Shown: positions 1 to 6,147, counted from the first letter of the stretch. The stretch: DNA of 8,705 nt from Candidatus Lloydbacteria bacterium RIFCSPLOWO2_02_FULL_54_12 (GCA_001819095.1 MHLS01000009.1:1-8705); one strand, 5' to 3'. Numbers and translations: made by a program. The notes: generated from the sequence alone by a model not told the origin.

Positions 1-59
1 TATGGCTCAGTGGCAAGGTGAAACATTCAAAACAAACCGGTGATTTTGGGTATTATCCC
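1..59. repeat. 59-bp inverted repeat, left copy
   Basis: Every base matches the reverse complement of 8633-8691. The match stops at position 60 (c here, t in the other copy). Because the window begins at the first matching base, this copy may extend further left. Read outward, the repeat carries GGGATAATACCC, an ACCGGT palindrome and a TGA stop in one frame. It has no tRNA cloverleaf and codes for no recognisable protein. It could be a dispersed genomic repeat, the terminal inverted repeat of an element, or the place where an assembly broke. Confidence 0.95.
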
Positions 60-152
60 CGAGTAAAGGACCCTGGGGCAGAGCCGCGCGGCATTGACCT
101 TTGTCCATGTCGTCGCACCACTGAGAGTACTTCCATTTGTAAACAAAATTAG
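18..152 (+). other. Doubtful small reading frame (44 codons) starting in the repeat
   Basis: A GTG at 18 opens a frame of 44 codons that ends in TAG at 150-152. Its first 14 codons lie in the 59-bp repeat, so the minus strand at the right end encodes the same start (MKHSKQTGDFGYYP). The two frames then diverge completely. There is no clear ribosome binding site, no hydrophobic segment and no motif beyond a CPC triplet near codon 29. I do not recognise a family. Most likely it is not a gene. It is listed only because the first 14 residues recur at both ends. Confidence 0.12.
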
Positions 153-230
153 GTCGCTCGGACGTCGTGAATATGAAGACATATTCTCGCGCTCCTCGCT
201 CGACGTAGTAACCCCTCGATGCATTTCCCA
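60..230. other. Intergenic stretch with no supported gene; structured 162-206
   Basis: No frame here has a convincing start, ribosome binding site or family motif. The visible structure is nested. ACGTCG (162-167) pairs with CGACGT (201-206), and inside it GAATATG (169-175) pairs perfectly with CATATTC (180-186) around an AAGA loop. It could be part of a small structured RNA or the 3' region of an upstream gene. No known RNA family was recognised. Confidence 0.3.
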
Positions 231-269
231 AACAAAAATCCGTCCCGCATCGCGGGGCGGATTTTTGTT
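231..269 (-). terminator. Rho-independent terminator of the copper operon
   Basis: Positions 231-248 pair with 252-269 over 18 bp (one G-T wobble at 243/257) around a three-base loop. The GC-rich core is flanked by A5/T5 tracts, and on the minus strand the 3' arm ends in ATTTTTGTT followed by TGGG. The stem begins inside the TAA stop (268-270) of the HMA gene. Because the A/T tracts are symmetrical, it could also stop plus-strand transcription. It marks the end of the seven-gene minus-strand unit. Confidence 0.93.
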
Positions 270-480
270 ACTTCGCCTTATAACCGAGCGCCTCGATCTC
301 TTTCACGATCTTCTCTTTTGACGTCTTTGCGTCGTCATACTCCCAATCGCCGTTCTTCGCATCATAGGAAACAAACACTTTCGAAACCCCATCCACGCCT
401 TCCGTCACCATTTGAATACCCGTCGCACACGCGCCGCAGTGCATTCCTTCAATATCCATGTGTAATTTCTGTATTGCCAT
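268..480 (-). CDS. Small HMA-domain copper chaperone (CopZ-like)
   Basis: This 70-residue cytoplasmic protein is a single heavy-metal-associated (HMA) domain. The metal site is GMHCGACA, with Cys15 and Cys18 as the expected Cu(I) ligands. A GVDGVSKVFVSYD strand-turn region and a C-terminal EIEALGYKAK match the usual beta-alpha-beta fold and length. In the family such proteins carry Cu(I) to the N-terminal HMA domain of CopA. Here a CopA gene lies two genes upstream on the same strand, which supports that role. MerP-like mercury or zinc binding cannot be excluded from sequence, but no mer or zinc gene is nearby. The ATG at 480 has no Shine-Dalgarno motif. The stop codon sits in the operon terminator, so this is the last gene of the unit. 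The function call is firm and the metal is inferred from context. Confidence 0.93.
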   Translation of the reverse strand: MAIQKLHMDIEGMHCGACATGIQMVTEGVDGVSKVFVSYDAKNGDWEYDDAKTSKEKIVKEIEALGYKAK

Positions 481-491
481 AGTAGTCAGTT

Positions 492-518
492 GCTAGTCAC
501 TAGCTATTAGTTGATAGC
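492..518. repeat. Two overlapping mini-hairpins before the HMA gene
   Basis: GCTAG (492-496) pairs with CTAGC (500-504), and GCTAT (503-507) pairs with ATAGC (514-518). The two stems share bases 503-504, so they exclude each other in RNA. TAGTTGA also occurs twice (508-514 and 522-528). This spacer (481-563) separates the PKD and HMA genes and holds no ribosome binding site that I can see. Confidence 0.6.
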
Positions 519-563
519 AAATAGTTGACAAAAAATATTCAAAGATTTTACTTTTATGTTAAT

Positions 564-998
564 TCACTTCACCGTAACTACCACTGTACCACGTTTCATG
601 TCTCCCTCCCAAAGAATGGCTGTATATGTCCCGGGAATCGAGTATGTATGGCTCGCGTAGTGATCGGCGGGCGGACAGTCTGCAGTAGGTCCACAGCCAT
701 ATCCTGAAGGATCAGATGTTGTCATCTGCCCGGAACTTCCGTCGCCAAAATCAATAGGTCTCGATGATCTCTCATCCTCACCCGGTCCGTACGGCTGGAA
801 AACAAAAACTACTGAAAATGGTACGACTCCGGAAATGTGCTTGACGTTCGCCCCCCCGAATGCAACTCGTGTCCCGTCTGGTGCCGCGATAATCCGAAAC
901 TCGTTCGACCGATTCAAGTACCACCATCCACCAACTCCTACTGCCACCAACGCGACAGCGACAATCACCCACGCAATTCTTGTGAATCTATAACTCAT
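564..998 (-). CDS. Membrane-anchored PKD-domain protein
   Basis: This 144-residue protein has a short basic N-terminus, one hydrophobic segment (about residues 8-28, ending GGWWYLNR) and an extracytoplasmic domain. Residues about 40-144 look like a single PKD/Ig-like beta sandwich: PFSVVF at 60-65, the DFGDGSSG loop at 83-90, and HTYSIPGTYTAIL at 117-129, as in PKD domains. Between the last two lies an insert with Cys102 and Cys108, which could form a disulfide, and His113 and His117. There is no lipobox, so it is probably held by an uncleaved signal anchor. PKD domains usually mediate protein or sugar contacts. A copper role is only suggested by its position 51 bp after copA and 83 bp before the HMA gene. 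No strong ribosome binding site precedes the ATG. Confidence 0.85.
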   Translation of the reverse strand: MSYRFTRIAWVIVAVALVAVGVGGWWYLNRSNEFRIIAAPDGTRVAFGGANVKHISGVVPFSVVFVFQPYGPGEDERSSRPIDFGDGSSGQMTTSDPSGYGCGPTADCPPADHYASHTYSIPGTYTAILWEGDMKRGTVVVTVK

Positions 999-1049
999 GG
1001 AGCATGACTAGGTGTAAGAATAAAAATTTTCTTTCCCGTCCAAATTGTG

Positions 1050-3554
1050 TCACTTCTTCGCTTCGGCCTTTGTTGTCTTCATAATCACTTTTTCAATCGG
1101 TGGGACGTAGCGTTTGAGGGTAAGCGAATTTAGGACGACCGAGATCGAGCTGAAGGCCATCGCAAAACCGGCTATTTCGGGCCGTAAGGTGGCCTGCGAG
1201 AGGTTTAATATCGGCTGACCAAGTCCACCCAGCTTATCGGTGAACGCAATGACCCAGCCCGCCGCGTGTCCCGCGGTTTGTGTGACCATCAAATGCGCGC
1301 CTGCCGCGACCGGAATAGCGACGACATTATAGATGAACGCCCAGAAGAGGTTCTGCCACACTTTCACTATCGTTTTTGAGGAAAGTTGGATCGAGGTCGC
1401 CACATCGCGGAGATCGTCTTTGACCAAGATGATCTCCCCCGTTTCGATGGCAACATCCGTGCCCGAGCCGATTGCGATGCCGAGGTCGGACTGTGCCAAA
1501 GCGGGTGAATCGTTAATACCGTCTCCCACCATCGCCACTTTGAGCCCTTCGGCCTGTAATTTCTTGATGTTATCCGCCTTCTCCTGTGGAAGGACTTCGG
1601 CCAAAAAGCGGTCGATGCCGACTTGCTTCGCAATGGCGGCGGCGGTCTTCGGGTTGTCTCCGGTGATCATGATGATGACTTTCCCCATGCGCTTCAATTC
1701 TGCGATGGCTTCTTTTGCGTGGGGCTTGAGCGCATCGGCCATGGCGATGATGGCGACAAGCTTGCCGTCAACGACCATGTAGACCGAGGTCTTTGCCTCT
1801 TCCTGAAGCCGTGTCATGAGCGTCTCATGCGCCCCCGTCGCGATCTTCAGGGTGTCCATGTACTTTTGATTCCCGATAGCGACTTCCCTGCCGGAGATCT
1901 TGCCGTGAAGACCCATGCCGGAGACCGCCTCGAAATCCTTGGGATCTTCGATCGTCTTCCCGCCCTCCTTGGCCTTCTCCACTACTGCGCGCGCGAGCGG
2001 ATGTTCGGAGCCTTTCTCAAGTGAGCCGGCGAGACGGATGGCCTCTGCTATCGGAAGCGATTGGTCGAGCATTTCGAAGTCGGTGACCACGGGTTTTCCA
2101 ATGGTGAGCGTGCCGGTCTTGTCGAATGCGACCGCGGTGATGCGATATGCCTTCTCCAGCGCTTCGCCGCCCTTTAAGATGATGCCGAACTTCGCCGCCC
2201 GACCAATCCCGACCACTAAGGCCGTCGGGGTCGCAAGACCCATGGCGCACGGGCAGGAGATGACCAAGACCGCGATCATCTTCGTCAATGCGGGCCGCAG
2301 TTGGTCGGGAACAAAGAAGAAGTACCAAACGCAGAAAGTGAGTACGGAAAGGAAAACAACGGCAGGGACGAAATATTCGCTGATCTTGTCCACCAAGTCC
2401 TGAATGGGAGCTTTGCGCGCCTGCGCCTCTTCCACCATGCGAATGATCTGATAGAGGAGCGTGTCTTTGCCTATCTTCTCGGCCTTCACGCGGATCAGTC
2501 CCTCCTGATTCACTGTTGCGCCGATCACGGGGTCGCCCACGGTCTTCGAGACGGGGAACGATTCTCCGGTCACCACCTTCTCATCAAGATGCGTCTTCCC
2601 TTCGACGATGGTGCCGTCGACAGGCACCTTCTCGCCGGGTTTGATGATGATGACGTCGCCGACCACCAGTTCGTTCACCGGTATCGTCAGCTCGACGCCG
2701 TTCCGAACGACGTGCGCCTCTTTCGCCTCAAGCTTCATCAGCTCTTTGATTGCCGCCGATGCATGACCCTTCGCAACGGCTTCCACGTAGCGTCCGAGTA
2801 AGATAAAGACGAGAAGTGCTGCGGTCGACTCCCAGAACGGATGGTCGATGTTGAAGAAGAGAAAGCCGAACACGCTGTAGAAATAGGCCGCCGATGTGCC
2901 CAAGGCGACCAAGACATCCATATTCGCCGAGCCGACGCGGATGGAGGTGAAGGAGTTGCGGTAGAACTGATAGCCGATGACGAACTGGATCGGCGTTGAG
3001 AGTATCCAGTAGATCCAGTTCAAATCAATGCGAAGCGGCGGGTTGGCGGGGTCGATGCCGAACAACTCCACAATGAATTTAAGGGGTTTTGCGACAAGCC
3101 AGAATATCCATTGCACGGCAACAGACATATATCCCATGATGCTCCCGTCTGCGGCCAGAGGTGTGCCCAAGTTCATGAAGTCGAAGAGTTCGTGGACATG
3201 CGTCAAATTGAACATGTGCACGGACATGTAGTAGAAGACAATCGGGAATGCGAGGATGAGCGCGGCCAAGAAACGGCGCTTCGACTCCTCGATCTTTCTT
3301 CCCTCCTTGGCCTCTTCTTCTTCAAGTGTGGAGGACTCTTCGTCAGGACGGATGAGGTCGTATCCGAGCTGGTTTATGAACTTGTCGATCTTCGTGAGAT
3401 CGATCTTCGTCTCGTCGTACTCAATTGCCGTTTTCTCGGCGCCGTAGGAGGTCGATACCGACTGCACGCCCGGTTGCTTCCCGACCAGTTTGTCGATAAG
3501 GACCGAGCAGGAGGCGCAGTGCATTCCTTTCACTTTGAGTATGACTTTTTGCAT
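1050..3554 (-). CDS. copA: Cu(I)-exporting P1B-type ATPase CopA
   Basis: This 834-residue pump moves Cu(I) out of the cytoplasm using ATP. An N-terminal HMA domain (residues 1-68) has GMHCASC (Cys13, Cys16). The core has TGES (329-332) in the actuator domain, the transmembrane CPC site (434-436), the phosphorylated Asp478 in DKTGTLT, the nucleotide-binding SEHP (516-519), TGDNP (631-635) and GDGIND (677-682). YN (742-743) in TM7 and M799 with the SS pair 802-803 in TM8 complete the P1B-1 copper signature. The pump appears intact. Two extracytoplasmic loops are longer than usual: TM1-TM2 (about residues 114-177, with an extra hydrophobic stretch at 141-166) and TM7-TM8 (about 754-790). The adjacent cupredoxin and HMA genes fit copper rather than silver as main substrate. 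The ATG is preceded by a hairpin, not by a clear Shine-Dalgarno motif. Confidence 0.97.
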   Translation of the reverse strand: MQKVILKVKGMHCASCSVLIDKLVGKQPGVQSVSTSYGAEKTAIEYDETKIDLTKIDKFINQLGYDLIRPDEESSTLEEEEAKEGRKIEESKRRFLAALILAFPIVFYYMSVHMFNLTHVHELFDFMNLGTPLAADGSIMGYMSVAVQWIFWLVAKPLKFIVELFGIDPANPPLRIDLNWIYWILSTPIQFVIGYQFYRNSFTSIRVGSANMDVLVALGTSAAYFYSVFGFLFFNIDHPFWESTAALLVFILLGRYVEAVAKGHASAAIKELMKLEAKEAHVVRNGVELTIPVNELVVGDVIIIKPGEKVPVDGTIVEGKTHLDEKVVTGESFPVSKTVGDPVIGATVNQEGLIRVKAEKIGKDTLLYQIIRMVEEAQARKAPIQDLVDKISEYFVPAVVFLSVLTFCVWYFFFVPDQLRPALTKMIAVLVISCPCAMGLATPTALVVGIGRAAKFGIILKGGEALEKAYRITAVAFDKTGTLTIGKPVVTDFEMLDQSLPIAEAIRLAGSLEKGSEHPLARAVVEKAKEGGKTIEDPKDFEAVSGMGLHGKISGREVAIGNQKYMDTLKIATGAHETLMTRLQEEAKTSVYMVVDGKLVAIIAMADALKPHAKEAIAELKRMGKVIIMITGDNPKTAAAIAKQVGIDRFLAEVLPQEKADNIKKLQAEGLKVAMVGDGINDSPALAQSDLGIAIGSGTDVAIETGEIILVKDDLRDVATSIQLSSKTIVKVWQNLFWAFIYNVVAIPVAAGAHLMVTQTAGHAAGWVIAFTDKLGGLGQPILNLSQATLRPEIAGFAMAFSSISVVLNSLTLKRYVPPIEKVIMKTTKAEAKK

Positions 3555-3572
3555 GATATGTTCTTAAATTGA

Positions 3573-3619
3573 ATCCAAGGGCAGCCCTTTGGGAAGTTTC
3601 TTAAGGGCTGCCCTTGGAT
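3573..3619 (-). repeat. 17-bp perfect hairpin between cupredoxin gene and copA
   Basis: Positions 3573-3589 pair without mismatch with 3603-3619 around a 13-base loop. The stem contains GGGCAGCCC on one arm. It begins 3 bases after the cupredoxin stop codon and ends 18 bases before the copA start. On the minus strand it is followed by TCAATTTAAG, not a T-tract, so a classical terminator is unlikely. It may be an mRNA 3'-end protector, a processing site or an attenuator setting copA levels against the upstream genes. Confidence 0.9.
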
Positions 3620-3622
3620 GCA

Positions 3623-4177
3623 TTATGGTGTCGGTGCGATAGGCGCATTGGGCGACGGCGCGTTCTTGAGTGCCGCCTCTTCGCTTGCCTTGAGTGTTTC
3701 GGCGGTCGGTCCCGAGTTCATGCAGACGCGGTCACCCGGAGTCTTGTGTACACAGATGGTCCCAATCTGGTTGAAGTGACTGCGCTTTGTATCTTTATAG
3801 ACTCCGCTCTGGACAATGCCTTCCCCGCAAGATACCGAGCAGTAGAATTGAAAGTCGCCCGCCTTCGAGACGACGAACTGCGGGATGTCGACGGTCGTCC
3901 GCGCAGGAATACGCTGTGAAACGCCGTATGCATCAATACCGAGCCCATGGTCGTAGTCGTCTTCGTTGATGAATTTCATCTTGAGTGTGTCACCCAAGTC
4001 CGCGTCGATCACCTCCGGATCGAACGACCAGGTGTTCTTCAATATCTTCACCGTCACTTCACGCACGATACCGGTGTCGACCGGCTTTTGCGAATCGGGC
4101 AAAAGGAACTTGCGGTAAACGATACCGCCGCCGACAAGGCCGACCAAGACGATGAGTAATATAAGATATTTGTTCAT
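3623..4177 (-). CDS. Membrane-anchored cupredoxin with CuA-like CxxxC
   Basis: This 184-residue protein has an N-terminal transmembrane anchor (about residues 4-20) and an extracytoplasmic cupredoxin domain (about 38-128). The domain shows the usual order: FDPEVIDADLGDTLKMKF, then DHGLGI with His77, then AGDFQFYCSVSCGEG with Cys113 and Cys117. CxxxC is the arrangement of the CuA site of cytochrome oxidase subunit II and related cupredoxins. The His and Met normally 4 and 7 residues after the second Cys are replaced by Ile121 and Ser124. A tail follows with His134, Cys142, His144, Cys152 and Met153, then a Pro/Ala-rich end. It probably binds copper outside the membrane, perhaps as acceptor for CopA, but its site type is uncertain. 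It precedes copA by 68 bp. No oxidase subunit I is present, so it is not a real CoxB. No Shine-Dalgarno motif is seen. Confidence 0.88.
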   Translation of the reverse strand: MNKYLILLIVLVGLVGGGIVYRKFLLPDSQKPVDTGIVREVTVKILKNTWSFDPEVIDADLGDTLKMKFINEDDYDHGLGIDAYGVSQRIPARTTVDIPQFVVSKAGDFQFYCSVSCGEGIVQSGVYKDTKRSHFNQIGTICVHKTPGDRVCMNSGPTAETLKASEEAALKNAPSPNAPIAPTP

Positions 4178-4191
4178 GTGAAATGCGGATT

Positions 4192-4288
4192 TAAGAGATA
4201 GGAGATAAGATTTAGGATTTGGAGTTCAGAATGAAGAGAATAATTTTAATTCTGTATTGAAATCTTAAATCCTATTTCTTATCTCTTA
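4192..4288. repeat. AT-rich imperfect inverted repeat, 29-nt arms
   Basis: Positions 4192-4220 match the reverse complement of 4260-4288 at 25 of 29 positions, and all four differences are transitions. An inner 6-bp pair (CAGAAT at 4227-4232, ATTCTG at 4249-4254) would extend the structure. It fills the spacer between the small His-rich protein and the cupredoxin, and its right arm overlaps the end of the small gene. It has almost no GC core and no T-tract, so its role as terminator, stabilising stem or remnant of a repeat is open. Confidence 0.8.
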
Positions 4289-4562
4289 TATCCGTGCTTT
4301 TAACCGGCGGAACGTGCAGAAATTTCACAACGCCGAAAGAAAGCAAGGTGGTGAGAAACGCCGAAACGAACAGTAATCCCCACCATGCGGGTGAGAACGG
4401 AAGCAAGAGCGCCGAGGAGCCGCCGGTACTTGTGACGGCGACCGTCTCAACGAGAGCATCTTCAACATGTCCGTCCTCTACCCCCCCGTGAGCAAAAATG
4501 ACCGCCGGAACGGCGAGCATGGCAAATACGGCAATGTGCATGAATGTACTCTTTTTTGTCAT
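4272..4562 (-). CDS. Small exported membrane protein with His-rich N-terminus
   Basis: From the ATG at 4562 this is a 96-residue protein. Residues 1-24 form a signal peptide (MTKKS, a hydrophobic core, VIFA). The next residues are HGGVEDGHVED, so cleavage after Ala24 would leave His25 as the mature N-terminus. A spacer of small residues leads to one transmembrane segment (about 59-82), followed by a basic cytoplasmic end (DIRDKK). I do not recognise a family. His25, His32 and the acidic residues could bind copper, and the location in a copper operon supports that as an inference. An ATG at 4589 would add nine residues (MFYRKQRRF) and is a real alternative. Still longer starts would overlap the upstream gene, whose stop is at 4621. 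The nearest ribosome-binding candidate is a weak GAAG. Confidence 0.75.
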   Translation of the reverse strand: MTKKSTFMHIAVFAMLAVPAVIFAHGGVEDGHVEDALVETVAVTSTGGSSALLLPFSPAWWGLLFVSAFLTTLLSFGVVKFLHVPPVKSTDIRDKK

Positions 4563-4589
4563 GAATCTTCGTTGTTTACGATAAAACAT

Positions 4590-4595
4590 AGTATA
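4590..4595 (-). promoter_or_regulatory. Possible internal -10 box (TATACT)
   Basis: TATACT on the minus strand lies in the 58-bp gap between the CcdA-like gene and the small His-rich gene, about 27 bases before the ATG at 4562. No good -35 box is found at the expected distance. It could give the downstream copper genes their own promoter, but the evidence is one hexamer. Confidence 0.25.
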
Positions 4596-4620
4596 CCAAA
4601 GGTTTCCCGCGGAAAGACGA

Positions 4621-6126
4621 TCAGTGTGTGTGTGGCATCGATTCGTCAAAGACCGGCTGACTCGCCCCGCTCGCGTCAATCGCCTTTATGGCGTCCGAGA
4701 CCTTGGTCACACTCCCCATGCCCGCCGCAGGAGCGTCTCCGTGACCCTCCAGTCCTTTGAAATTCATGAACCAGAACGGCAGGAACACGTAGAATACCGC
4801 AATCAAAAGGGCGGTAAGCGTCAGATACCAGTTGCGGCGCAGATGGAGCAAATCTTCTTCATACTTCTGTGTTGCCGCATCGCGGAGACCGCCTTCGGGT
4901 CCGTAATGGGTCGCCCCTTCTATGGCGGCACGCTCTTTCACCAAGCCGTCCACTTGTGCTTCGAGTTCCTTGATGCGGTTCCCCTGCTCGCCTTCAGGAA
5001 TATGGAGCGCTACCTCAAGACCGCGCCGTTCTTCCTCCATGCGCGCCATTTGCTGTTCAATCTTCTGTATCCGCAGTGCGGGCGTGCCGAGCACACGCTT
5101 CTTCTCCCGAAGGTAGAACCACCAGAACGGAATGACCCACAAAAGAATAAGGAACCAGTTCCCCCAGTGAAGCGGCTGACCGAAGACGCCCGCCCCTTCC
5201 TGTATGCCGTGGGAGTGGGGGACTTCCGTCGCCAATTGTGCGTTAATCCGGCCGGTGAACCACTGTTCTTGTGTGATCTTTTCCAGCATATTGTGCTGGC
5301 CGGAGTTAACCCACCAGTCATGCGAGAAGAGTCCGAGCGTGAGTATGAATCCTGCAACGAAGACCATCGCCCATCCGGTTGCGCGTTCGATTCTGTCCTT
5401 GCGCGCAATGAGCCAGTTCAAACCGTTGACGCCAAGAATTCCCATGAGCGCAAGGAGGACGAGGGGAAGCACGCGGCCGATCGCATGTGTGAGAAAGAGC
5501 GTCCAGCCGTAGAAGACATCTCCCGCCTGCGCGATCTCGATCAGAATGAGCGGCGTCGCAGGATGAGGACAGCCGATGCCGATGTTGCCGAGAAACACCC
5601 CAAGGAGGAACGCCTTCACGTAGTCCTTGCGCTTCTGTATGAAGTCGGGTGCCGATCCGGTGTAGGAAGGCATGCGCACTTTCAAGAGGCCGATCTCTCC
5701 CAGTGCGAAAAGATAAGCGAAGATGCCCGCGACGAAATAGACCCAATTCTTCACGTCCTCGCCGCCAGCACCAAGAAAGTCGATTCCCGCGCGGCCGAGT
5801 AGGGCGACGACGACGCCGTAGAGCGAGAGCATAAGCGCAACACCAGCGCCAAACGAGAGCGCCATCCCGAGACCCTTTACCACGCCGCGGCCCATCGAGA
5901 GCGGGACGATGACGAATGCGAGCGGGAGCGTGCACGGAAGTACGATCATCGTGAGGCCAGCGGCGAATGAGAAGAGGTACCACCCGAGGCGCCCGAGTTG
6001 TGCGTCGGCACCGACCTGCGGAGCGAGGAAAAGGAACCAAAACAGCCCCATGCCGATGACGACCGCAAGGACGAGTATGGCGATCGCGATGAGTGCTTTC
6101 AACTTTCCTGCAGATGTTTGTTCCAT
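4621..6126 (-). CDS. CcdA/DsbD-type transmembrane thiol electron carrier with coiled-coil extension
   Basis: This is a 501-residue membrane protein. After an N-terminal transmembrane segment (about 11-34) comes a six-helix CcdA/DsbD-like core (about 47-268). Its only two cysteines are Cys65 in LPCTLP and Cys186 in GCPHPATP, at the positions of the redox pair that moves electrons across the membrane in this family. The core is followed by an extracytoplasmic His-containing loop (269-322; His269, 278, 304, 306, 320), a transmembrane helix (323-339), a cytoplasmic charged coiled coil (about 350-402), another helix (432-455) and an outer tail ending MPHTH. Basic residues (REKKR, LRR) next to these helices support that orientation. 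CcdA proteins are usually little more than the core, so the extension is unusual. A thioredoxin-like gene lies 21 bp upstream and is a natural electron donor. The acceptor is inferred to be the cupredoxin. Confidence 0.88.
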   Translation of the reverse strand: MEQTSAGKLKALIAIAILVLAVVIGMGLFWFLFLAPQVGADAQLGRLGWYLFSFAAGLTMIVLPCTLPLAFVIVPLSMGRGVVKGLGMALSFGAGVALMLSLYGVVVALLGRAGIDFLGAGGEDVKNWVYFVAGIFAYLFALGEIGLLKVRMPSYTGSAPDFIQKRKDYVKAFLLGVFLGNIGIGCPHPATPLILIEIAQAGDVFYGWTLFLTHAIGRVLPLVLLALMGILGVNGLNWLIARKDRIERATGWAMVFVAGFILTLGLFSHDWWVNSGQHNMLEKITQEQWFTGRINAQLATEVPHSHGIQEGAGVFGQPLHWGNWFLILLWVIPFWWFYLREKKRVLGTPALRIQKIEQQMARMEEERRGLEVALHIPEGEQGNRIKELEAQVDGLVKERAAIEGATHYGPEGGLRDAATQKYEEDLLHLRRNWYLTLTALLIAVFYVFLPFWFMNFKGLEGHGDAPAAGMGSVTKVSDAIKAIDASGASQPVFDESMPHTH

Positions 6127-6147
6127 ATATTGGTGATAATGAATATC

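Noticed and set aside
1..76. tRNA-like start (GGCTCAGTGGCAAGGT resembles a D-arm)
   Set aside because: No matching D-stem, anticodon stem or T-arm (no GTTCGA-type loop) can be formed.
18..152. UGA recoding (code 25, Gly) suggested by TGA in the repeat
   Set aside because: Genes at 564-998, 1050-3554 and 4621-6126 end in TGA exactly where the proteins should end, so UGA is a stop here.
27..224. Minus-strand frame of 65 codons beside the left repeat
   Set aside because: It has no ribosome binding site or family motif. Its only notable feature is the C-terminal sequence provided by the repeat.
525..560. Plus-strand TTGACA at 525-530 as a promoter
   Set aside because: No credible -10 box follows at 16-18 bases, and there is no plus-strand gene downstream.
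3623..4177. Cytochrome c oxidase subunit II
   Set aside because: It has one transmembrane anchor, lacks the CuA His and Met ligands, and has no subunit I or III nearby.
4563..4679. Long N-terminal extension of the small His-rich protein (start at 4679)
   Set aside because: It would overlap the upstream CcdA-like gene by 59 bases and bury the clear signal peptide behind 39 charged residues.
4624..5802. Plus-strand frame of 392 codons opposite the CcdA-like gene
   Set aside because: It is antisense to a gene with clear family motifs and is rich in Arg, His and Glu as expected of a shadow frame. No domain is recognisable.
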